Positions 35,886 to 47,800 of a stretch of 64,000 bases of DNA are shown piece after piece (position 1 is the first letter of the stretch; each line of letters opens with the position of its first letter). Origin of the DNA: Vitellaria paradoxa (taxonomy: Eukaryota > Streptophyta > Magnoliopsida > Ericales > Sapotaceae); contig CM034236.1 in the NCBI GenBank assembly GCA_019916065.1, forward strand, positions 50,000,690 through 50,064,689, read 5' to 3'. The notes under the pieces are model-generated. The model had not been told where the DNA came from. It saw nothing but the letters and a program-made list of their open reading frames with translations, and did not search any database. A program made the position numbers and the translations under genes.

Positions 35886-38800
35886 TTAGGTGGGTGCAGC
35901 CTGAATGGTAGTGGAGCTGGCACCATGCCTCCTCCGAAAAATAATTAGAGATTTGAATTTATCAATCATGTCTAAAAGATTCTGCCTCCATGACCATGTT
36001 GGGTTATTTAGAGCACGGACAGAATTAAGACAAACAAGAAGAGTGCCACCTTCGTGTAAAAGAACCTGCACATTCACTGGGTAAGAGATGAAGCTCCATA
36101 TCTAGTCTTGAAATTGCAATCTTCAATTTTTTTGCCACAAGAGAGATGATAAAGAATCATTGGAGGATTTTCCAGTTTTTGGAAAACACTTTTTGTTTGC
36201 TCGTGTATCCCCGTATGTGACAAAAGTTATCTTCAACGTATTATTTAACCAATTGTAGACGTCATTCATTTTTCCAAGACATGAAATGATTATCACATTA
36301 GAAATCATTAAGCTTTTATAGATGGAAAACACAGGTGTTTTCATCTGGTGTAGTTATGTTATATGCACGTGCATTACACACACACACAAATAATAAATAA
36401 ATAAATAACAATAAAAGAAAAAAGACCGAAGTAAGGTTCCCTTCTGGTGGGAGAAAAAATAACAATCAAAAAAGGGATTTGAACAGCCAATAGTTATCTA
36501 TTCATACCGTTAACCATAGGGGGAGAAATCCCATAACTGATGTAAGCGAAGCCAAAATAATGCTAGACAAAGCAAGGGCAACATTTTGCTTGACCTGCAA
36601 ATATAAAGGTATGTAAGTCCCGTAGCAAGATGGACACAGCTCATGCAGAAGCCGACCGAAATACCAGAATTAGAGCCCAAAAAATAATAATAAAATAGCA
36701 TAGGGAGAATGAAGAAACACTGAAATACCAGGGAAGTAGTTTGGTGAGATTTAGAAATACAAAATGGAACACCAGAAATATTGTCCTGCAGCAACAGCAC
36801 ATCTGCCACAGCTATGGCAGCTGCGCTAGCACGTTGGGCCAGCACAATACCTACAGTAGCAGCAGCTAGTGCTGGAGCATCATTGATACCATCCCCAACC
36901 ATTATAAGACCTCCCCCTGCATCAGAGTTAAAATCAGTTCGAGTAACCATTCAATGTTTCCTCACCTAACAGAAGTTTGTAGTCAATCAAGCAAAATAGC
37001 ATTTTCCATTAACACTTTCAATCATAAAATATTATCATCAACTAAAATGATCAATTTTCCAGATTTAGCAATTTCATATATAGCAGCAAATGATCATCAA
37101 TGTATAAGTATTTTCATGCATTGCTATCCTTTTTATTGCTGTACTATTTCTGTGTGCTTACAGATCACAGATAATAATGTAACAAGCACACATATCAATG
37201 AATTGCTGCTTTGATTATTGCAATGATTGGACTCCTAAATTTCAGAAGCAACAATGCCAGACACTACTATTTGTAAATATAAAAGAATATTAAAATTACT
37301 GAAGAAAATATAAGTATAGAGCACAACAACCAAAAACAAGAAAGCAATTAGCTGAGAGCCTGAACACTTGATTGGGTTGGATATCAAAATTTTCACCTGT
37401 ATCTCTTGAAATACTGGTCACATGGCTAAGCTTATCCTCAGGCTTCAAGTTGCAATAAACCTCCTTGATACCAACGGCATCTGCAACTCTCCATGCACTC
37501 AACTCATGATCACCAGTTAACATAATTACATGGAGCTTTGCTTGATTTTGTAATGCCAGAATGACATCCAAGACCCCAGATCTAGGCCTATCCTCAAAGT
37601 GAAACAGTGTTACCTGCATAGAGAGGATGCAAATTGCTGTGAATTAAAAATCCAACTAAAAATTTAAAAGGACATCTTTCTGACCACATTACCGTGACCA
37701 GACTATTGATTCCCTATTGATTGAATTCAGCCCTTAATAATTTGTATAGGGCTAAAAAATTGTTGGAATAACGAATTGTATGAAACAAAAATATCTTATT
37801 TAATATTAATTTTTCTCTCTTATTTTTGAATAGAAAAAGCAGGAAATGCTTCAGGAGCTTAAATTCAAGACAGCCACCAGGGAATTTTTTCCCTCAACCT
37901 AGAATGTATAAATAATATTCACAAAATAATTTCCAACCCTTCGAGACTAAGAAAGAGCAAAAGAAAAGAGAAGATCAAAAATAGTTTCAGAACCATCTGA
38001 AACTGTATTTCAAATTGCGCTAGCCAAGAGCATAAAAATTTTTATGCTTGATTACTGATATCCTACTAAAGACCGAATGAGGGATCAATGGCTCTGCAGA
38101 AGAAGACAAATCTACCACATCTGTTATAGAACTTTGTTAGTTACTAGGATGGTAAGAACCACCATATACAATGTATGCCAAAATTAATAAGCTAACAGCA
38201 CAACTTCCTTCTATGTTTTTGTTTCGTATTAAATATATAGTTGAAGGTGAATAACTATGGTGCAGACTTTCTAAAAACTTGATCCAATGAGATGTGTTAA
38301 GTTTCCATTATCCCAAAAGCTTAAGTTATTACGAATCAGGCCCAATAATGAATATGAAGCTAACTTAAACACTCTCTCTCACGTGTAATCCCATCTTGCA
38401 TATGGACTAAGGAGACAAACATATTAAACCAAACAGGTATATTAACTGAAATAGAATAGAGTGCACATGAATAAATGAGAAAACAAATGTGATTACAAGA
38501 CTTGAACCTAGAACTTCTTGGAACCAGAGCCTTGAAACCATGTCAAGTCACCAATTATCCCCAAAATTTAAACTGTTAGAAAATGGGCCCATATCAAGCT
38601 AACTTGACAAGATGTAACAGAACTTAAGAAACATAGAACTTAGGCAGCCAAAAAGGGATTCCAGGTAGGCCTTAACTACAGAAATCCCATAGTGCTAAGG
38701 TTCTGAAAGGTAGGAGAAATTTTCCACCATTTGTAGCAAGTTGGTGAGAGATCTGCTTGATTTCCAAAAAAGCAGGTTTCTGGATTTTAAGTAGAAGTGC

Positions 38801-41800
38801 TCTTGGAAGCTCCAAACAGCAATGCTTTATGGGTTTCAGGTGTTGATTGACTTAATTCAAAAGGATTTAGTTTCCAATTAGGCTTAACAAGACAAAGGTT
38901 TGGAAGCTAAAATCCGGGATGTTCTATTGCGGTGAACAGGAACCCAAGTAAAATACATTGCCTGTACTGATAAGAAAATAATACTTTGCTTGCCCGTGAG
39001 GAAGGACAGAAAATTAAGAGTGTACTATCACATAGGCTGAGCAACACACACAAAAAGAAATTACAATTACCCAAATTGAACTCTTATTGTGTAGAAAGAG
39101 TATAGCTTGTGTACTCCAACCTATGTCACAGGGACTCCTTTGCATGTATGGCATACCCGTATCAAATACTTAAGACATTGGCAAGGGTTGTGTTACATGA
39201 ACTTTTCTCAATGTACAAAGTACCCATGTCGGATACTTGAGACACATGGGTAAGTGTATGATATATGCCACCCGCATATATAATTTGAGAATCCATACAA
39301 ACATATCTAGCAATTCAATTTTTAAGCTTTTAGCACATAAGCATACACAAAACTTATATTTTATGCATGAAACAATCTACTGACACCTTTTAAATAACAT
39401 ATTATCCAATAAAGTAAAATAAATAAATTAAATATATGATTATTTTCCAGTGTCTTCGTATCTTGAATAAGAGAATTAGATGAATCCAACTTTTAGACAC
39501 ATACAGTAATGATGTGAGATTTTAACTTCTTTCTCCCACTTTTCCCTCATCTAGGGTTGGCATTTCAGATTAGGAATGAATAAGGACAAAGACTAATAAT
39601 ATAGAAGCAAGACAAGATCCAACTAACAAGGATTTTGGGTTGTCTTGCAATGTATTTATAATAATACAGCTTTTCACTTCAGACGGGGGCATTTCTTGGC
39701 AAGCAAAAGGACCAAGGAGGTGTGTACATATGGAAGGAAAATCACATGCGATTCTATTTACACTAGGAAAAGAATAACACCCCTAGATAGCATCACACCT
39801 AACAAATCTCTAGCATATATTTCTAGCACATAAAATGGGTGATCCTATCATTAGCAGTGGGAAGTGAGGAATAACTGAAAAAATTTTGTAGGAATAACTA
39901 ACAGACTTAACTTTACTCATCACTTAGAATTTTGTCCATAGTTTTCTGATTTGTGTCGATAAAGCATGTTATAGAAGGGGCATACTTATGGGAATATGGA
40001 AAAACATGGTCTCCAACCCGTCCTCCAAAGTAATAGTGTTACTTATCCAAGAGTAGGATAATTAAAAAACATGCATAAATCTCATAAGAAGGTGGGTAAA
40101 TGATGATCTAAGACTTCTTTTACCTTTTATAAAGGGAAACTGAAAAAAACAACTGAAACTTAATTGAATATTCACATTTGTATATTAAGTCAAAACATGA
40201 GCAACATCATTGCTTCCAGGCAGCTAAGAATATTACCTTTTTATTATTAATGGAGAGAGCAGCACGAACAAAATCACTTCCATGAGAAGAGGTGCTCACT
40301 GCTTCCATAATCTTTTTTGATTCATCTTCGGAGTTAAAAAGTGAAATTATAAACTCTACAGAACCCAGTGAAGCTTTCAATGGTTCACCCCCTCCAAGTC
40401 CTGGCTATAAGTAAAAATGAACATTGATTTATGATGGGAAACCATTAAAAGTGTTGAGCCAACACAACTACCTATTCAATCTACTCAACAAAGCTAAGAA
40501 ACAAGCACCATTAAAAAGAGAGAGAGAGAGAGAGAGAATTCCTGTGAGTACTGAAACCATTAAAAGGACACCCTTGTAGATAGGATTATCAATAATGGGA
40601 TAAATAAAAATTGGCAAGATCAGAGAAGCCTCTTTCATCGAGATCTAATCAACAGTTTCATAAAGGTACTTCTGAAAAATATAAGAGAGTAGTGCTGTCT
40701 TTACCAAACCAGTTGCATGGGACTCACAAGAACAGATTAAGCAAATGATACATATTAGCGTCAATCAAAACTATATTAAGATGCCAGCTTAATTGAGTAA
40801 ACAACAAATTAATATTAGACCTACTCATACACAAATATACTGCACAATGCAACTTGTATTGACCTATATTATATATAGTCCAACATGACAAAACTAACTT
40901 CAATAACGAGAGACAAGATTAACAAGAAGCTCTCCAAGTGAAAGAAATATAAACCCGAAACAGAAGTATAGGTGTCAACAATTGAGTAAGTCCAACATAG
41001 TGCAGCTGCTACAGAAAAGAACAGTACTATGCTGGAGTACAACTGTAGAAGACACTACCTCAATGCTAGACAACGTCGCAAAAAGACCTCTACCAGGTAA
41101 ATTCTCAAAACTTTCAACAGCAACAACAGGAAGCTCTTTCCCTACACTATGATCCACAACAGCTCTGTAACAAACAAAAGAACAAGTCATAAAAAACTCT
41201 CATAAAGGAAACTAAAATATGAAAATATTGTGTACATGTGCAACTAAGAAACAAGGAACTTCACAACCTAATAAAGCATATGTTGAAATAGCTTCATCTA
41301 CATTCTTGGGCACATTTCCCAACGGCTTAAGCTTTTCGTATGAATGATAATGATAATATGGATGCTCACACTTTACAAGGTAATATGGCAAGTATACATA
41401 TGTAATTTTCTTATTTATTTTGAGATATTTGCCATAGCTAATTCAGTATTTATTCAACTAAATTGGAGATCCATGCTAGGTAATGTCGGACAACGGGAAT
41501 GTCAAATTGCAAACTAAAATAAATATAGTTAAATCAGTAAGAGGTAAATCCAAAGGTCCAACTAAGCATAATTTTGAAAATTTTCCAACAAAAATAGGTA
41601 ACGCAATCATGATAAATAGAGAAAATACTTGGAAGATGCACTTTTCTTTCATTGAATTTACCTTCCAATGGGGTGAGTAGTACCCTTCTCCATGGCGGCT
41701 GCCACAGCAAGAGCTTCTTTTTCACAACTTGGAACACAACAAGAAGCAAATTTTTCTCCATCATTCCTCATGTGTCCATGAATTGGTTCAATTGCCTTGC

Positions 41801-44800
41801 ACATGAACTCCCCCGTCGTCAATGTACCAGTTTTATCAAATGCAATAGTGTGGCAAGAAGCTAGTGCATCCAGTACATGTCCACCTTTCAGCAATATCCC
41901 CTACAAATAAAATCAGTTAGTGAAAAACAGTAAGAAAATGCACACTCATTATTAGAATGAGGTTTATATGCGGGGAAGTCTCAAAACTTTCAAGATTCAG
42001 GTTAGATTTCACCACTACAGAAATAATCGCTCTTTCAGAGTTTCCATTATAGTATATAATAAAGGCATTAGTTCGTAACTGCTTTCTGATGACTTGTCAT
42101 CTGTAGAAGAAATTTGCAACAGTAAAAGGCCCACACATCTCAGACCAGAATGATATGGTGCTCTTGTGAGCTAATCACTTTAAATAACATCCACTAAGAT
42201 TCAATTTTATTACACAAGTGCCATTGACACATTGTTCTAGCACACTATTCTAGAAAACAATTCTGGTAGAAAAGCATTTCCTTTCCCATGGTAATGGGAA
42301 TCTAGATAAATGATATGGTCATCATTTTAAACAGGTGTCAAGTGAATGGTGACAAACATGAGATTCATAAATAATTTGGTACTCCATAATAATTTGAAAC
42401 TTTGGAGTTACGGCGGTTGTGTGTTTTTTTTGGGGTGGGGGGAGGGGATAAATAGAATCAAGTGAAATTCTGAAGTCATTTGTAACAAAGAAATCGCAAT
42501 GTAAATCAATAATGTAAAACAATGTCTTCCATTCAATAATTTCCAGCAACAGTTCACGAATAGCTATGGTACAAGGTTTAAAATAAGGAAATTCCAGTCC
42601 CACCACCTCTAGATCCAAACTTAAAGCTGAATTTCTAACAGCTGAATAAATTCTTGTCAGCAGAACCTCAGAAAGTTAAAATCACAATTCCAAATAATTC
42701 AACGAATTACCCCCTTTAAAAATCAGTTCCCCCCTCCCCCCAAACTTCCCCCCCCCCCCCCCCAAAAAAAAAAATGCGTTATAGCCTTTCCTTGATTGAG
42801 TTTGAATATAATCCCATTCACCATGCTAGAGAGAGGGGAAAAAAATAGATGTATTAAATAAATTTGGTTTTTAAAAGTTTGGTCGATATTGTGATAAGTT
42901 TGTTGGTTCAAGAAGAACTTCTGAATTTTGTTGCTATGGATATGAAGGTTCATAAAACTCAACAATATAGAAGTTTCAATATGCCCAAGCCTATATAACT
43001 CTAAGAACGACTGATATATGGCCTGCCCGAAAATGGATACAAGAAGACTGAGTTAGAAATCATAGAAGGAAGAAATAGGCCACAGGTAAAGGACCCAAAT
43101 AGAAAATCAAAAGCAGAAACCCAAGCAGTATTATTAAAGGTGGGGAAAAAAGGTTCAACCCTGCCTCCTGGCCACAGAGAAAGGAAGCAAACTTGTATTA
43201 ATCATAAAGAGCATGCTTTGTTGCTTGGCAATGCTAACCCCTTGATATATACCTTTCTTGCACAGGCACTAATTGCAGTAGCATAAGCCAAAGGAGCTAC
43301 AGCCAAGGCACAAGGCGATGCGGCCACCATAAGTCCCAGTGCTCTGTAAACCGATCCTCTGCAAACTATGTGACTGAGTCATTATTAAAACAGTAGAAAT
43401 GTTGCCTGAACATTACAAGAAATAGAAGACAACTTGTCCTTAGCACTTTATATTTTCCCGTCGTTAATATGAACTAGTAAATAGGTTCATTCAAGACATT
43501 GATAACAGAACATGGAAGAAAGCTACTCCGACATTATGGAATTGAATCTCACTTGTATTTTTCCTAACTGATATCTTAAATTATAGTTTCTGGTAATGTT
43601 GGAAAGATTGTTTTTCCACCTCTAAAAGGGCTAGAGACCGACTGTACATGCATTAATAGAAAAAGAGACACTTTGACAAGAATAACCTTGCCATTAACAG
43701 TAAATTAACATGGATACTACTTATCAAAAAGAAAATACAAAAATAGGAAAACAAACTATTTCATGGATAGAAACACAAAAAAACAAAGATATAGCCTTTT
43801 TGACTTTCTTTGTAAAGGTTTCTATCAATCCTCTCCTTTCATCTTCTCCTCCCTGTTAATGACAAATTTAGTTTCTTATTGAAACAAAAAAAGGCATTTT
43901 ATTGATGATACATGTGCAGTATAGTTTCTGGATATTAGTGGTTTAAGAAAAAAGGAAATATTGCCTTTTTTTATGAATTACATGTGTCCAAGAAAAAGGC
44001 TGTCCCCTTTTAGTATAATAACACTGCTTAGATACTGATTGATGAATGCACATTGAACTAATGTCCAATGACAAACACCAGTAACTGACAACCAATATAG
44101 CTATTGCAGACGTCAAGATATCATACGCCAGCTTAAAGTTGCTGACATTATACAAAAAAACAATGCAGCAGAAACAATTGATAGGATTACTGGAGAATAT
44201 ACAGGTACAGAGGTGCCAAATTACCTGACGTATTAATGAATGGCCACTTGAAAAGCAATGGCCCAAGGAAGGCAACAGCAACTGATACAATTACAACCAC
44301 TTTACTATAGTGCTCACCAAACTTATCCAGCCACCTCTGAAGCTTTGGTTTTCTTAGCTGCGCTTCTTCAGTCAATTGAACAATCCTGCTCAGCATTGAT
44401 TCTTTCCATGTCTTTTTTGCCTGGGAAACATTCCACTTTAACTGGTTAAATAACCATGTAAAATAACAACAACAACAACAACAACAACAATAATAATAAT
44501 AATAATAATAAAACAGAACTACAAAAATAATCTCACAATTATGGATAACAATCAACTACAAGAAAGAACGTTGGAAGTCGTGATCTTTTTCAAAGTTGCA
44601 TGTGCAATAAGGTAGGAAGCAACCATGTAACCCTGCCAGCAAGCATCTCCAACTGCCACAACAGGCATTCCTTCCCCTTGTCCCCTTAAGTATACCATGG
44701 ACAGCCTTTGTAAAGCATTGACTTGGCTCAACAACCTAAGCCAACCCCTACAAACACCCAACTCTCCCTCATTTACCCCGGATATTGAACACCTTACCAA

Positions 44801-47800
44801 TCCCTTAGTGTGGACAATCTCTCTTGGTTGTCTTATTCGTCTTCTATTGCCTCTAGCTGGCTTCCTGTGTCACAAAGAATGGTTGTCTCCCCTTCCTAGA
44901 CCAGGCCATCAACTATGTATTGTTTAATTTTATTTATCTATTTATTTATTTTTTATGAATAACTATATCATGATTACCACTCTCAACAACTATCTATCAC
45001 TTATCTTCCAACCAATTCCACGGAGAAATAAAGTTTTAATGGCTTGTCCAAACAGTGAGAAGGCTAGATTAGGATGGCAGGAATTTAAAAGAAGAGATAT
45101 TTGATTCGATGCCTATTTTATTGCATCACTGTGTGCATTAGAGATGAGTGATTCTTCTGCATTAGGGTGGCAGGAATTGAACAGGAAGCCGGTCCAAAAT
45201 AAATTACATTAGTTTTTTGGATTCATGCTTGACAATTCCTTGTTTGGGGAATTTGGGGCTCTAGATTGGATTTGCAATCCATGGGTCCACCAATCGTTTG
45301 TTTGACAAAAATAGAAAGAGACAAGATTAGCAATCTGGAGAGATTGATAATCCCCCAAAATGGGGGATGTGCCATTCCATTTGGATTTTATTTTATATAT
45401 ATATATTTTTTTTAAGTGGGACGATGGTAGATCCCCCATCTCCGGATTTGATTCCAAGCAAAATCTTAGTGTCTAAAATTATTTCCTGACACATCTCCTA
45501 CCAAATCACATCTCTTATCCCAAATTATATCCCATCAATTAAACATCAAAAAAATAATCCAACCAAAAATAAATAAATAAAAAATCCTATGTTATATCCA
45601 ATCTCATATATTATTCTTGTCATCCAATGCCACCAATCAGACATAGCCCAAATGCCTAGAAATATTGGTAAGGATATACACATTCCATCTTCCATGCCTA
45701 CCATCCAAACATGATCTAAATTTTTTAACTTTCAAAACCAATATTTGCAGTTCTAAAATTATAATATTTGGAAACATACAGATTGCCAGACTATTTGAAC
45801 CGCATGCAGTTTGTTAAACTTTGAAAATTACCTTCTCTATATTCTAAGAAGAAGAACTTGAGAACGAAGGAAATTAGGAGGAAGGGGGATTAATAGTGAG
45901 AAACATTGAAAGTGGACTTGTTAATTAAAAGAAAGCAATACAAGCTAAGAAAAGAAACCTTTTTAATCCAATTTTCCAGAAATTTCAGGAGAAATTTGCT
46001 TGAACTGAAAACGACCAGAAAAGGAAAGAAGAATACAAGTACTGTTCTGCTTATCCAGGGCCATGTGAAGAAATCACACTTGAGAACTTCTATTGTTTCA
46101 TCAATATTGCAAGATCTTTCGGTAGTATAGCAGGTTTGAAACACGTTTAAGCACATACCTTCACTATCATCATGCCATCCACGTTCCTTGCACCACCAGG
46201 AATAGAATCCCCAATTTTCCTCTCCACTGGTTTGACTTCTCCAGTCAAGTGCTCGATGGTAATTGTTGATCTGCCTTGGATAACTTCACAATCTACAGGT
46301 ACTGACTGAACACAATACCAGCAAATTACAACACTTCTAGGAATTAATTTGAGAGAGAAATGTCAAACAAAAGAAAATTATTGAAGACTGCCATCTGATA
46401 GCCACAAAACAGGATGCCCTAATTTATGATGACCAAACCTCACAGAAATTTAATTCAGAACACAGGGAGGAAATAAATCTAATGTGCATAACAGTTAGTA
46501 AAGAGCCAGCCTCCCAATATGGAGGTCCTTAATTCGTTCAAAATCTCCCAATTCCCCTGGGGACCAGCAACCTTAGTGGAAAACTCCCTTGTATACCTTA
46601 CACTCTGGCAGATGTCTCACACACATCCTCTAGGCCCAAAAAGATAAAAGAAAAAAGAAGGGAGGCAATCAATAAATTATATTGACAAGCAAAGCCCCCC
46701 CCCCCCAAAAAAAAAAAACAAAAACAAAACAAAAAAAAAAAGAAATACAGATGAAGTAAACAAGAAGGCACTATCATGTTCATGCTCATCACATAACCAC
46801 AGACTTTGCCACTTGTTGAGTGTCAATGGATCCACTATGGCACATTATCAAGCTTATCCTGTCTGACAACAAAAAATGGCACCACTAATAACAGTATGCA
46901 AGTTTCAATAGCTTATAATGCTTACCGAGCTCCAAAAACAGAACAATGATAATGTTGTGCTTTAACTAATACTTAATTTAGTACTGGTCATTGCATAAAC
47001 TAAAATACATGATACGGAAATGAGGACAGAGCTCACAGCAAAAAAATCTCCTATGAAAAATTAAAAACAAAAAAATTGCAAGTACAGACCTCACCAGCTT
47101 TGACCAATATATATGAGCCCACTACTAAGTTATTTACAGGGACTTCTTCGTATGACAAGTCAGAGAAATTAGGTGATTTCCCATTGTTCACTTCCAGCAC
47201 AAGAGCGAATTCTGGATAATTTTCTTTCAACTCCTTAACATCAATCTTTGAGCGGCTAGTGAAATATTCTTCAGCTGCAGCCATGATAAATATTAGACCC
47301 CAAAATTTTATCTACTCCAAGAAAAATAAAAGTAGAAAAAAGATGCCAATGGGTGAACTAGTTTGGTATTTACCGATATGAGCCAGATTAAACATCACAA
47401 GAAGCAAGCCTCCTTCCAGTGGGTTTCCCATAAACAGTGATGCAAAGGCTGCAAGAGCCATCAGTACATGAATGTTTATTTTCCCACCAGTAATATCAAT
47501 GAGAGCATCGAGTGATGTAGAGACCTGACAAGAATATAAGATAATTTCAAAAGTTACTAAATCAATAATATCTGGCTACCCCCACCCAAAAGAGGGGGGG
47601 GGAGAAGCTTGACAGAATTCAGCCTAAATGTTATAACTGCTCTGCTGCATCATACTTTCTGCCCTTGTTCTTCCTCTACTGCCTCTAGGTGGCATTTGAG
47701 TCACAGAGAGTGATTGTCTCCTTCCTAAAGCAGGGGCAATCAATCATACCGCAAGTACCACACACCAACCACGCAAAAATATGCTTCAAGTAAAGCATCT

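Noticed and set aside
44187..44555. Poly-Cys/Tyr protein near HMA1 exon 5
   Set aside because: The residues come from the (AAC)n(AAT)n microsatellite in the intron; only 44225-44420 is real exon.
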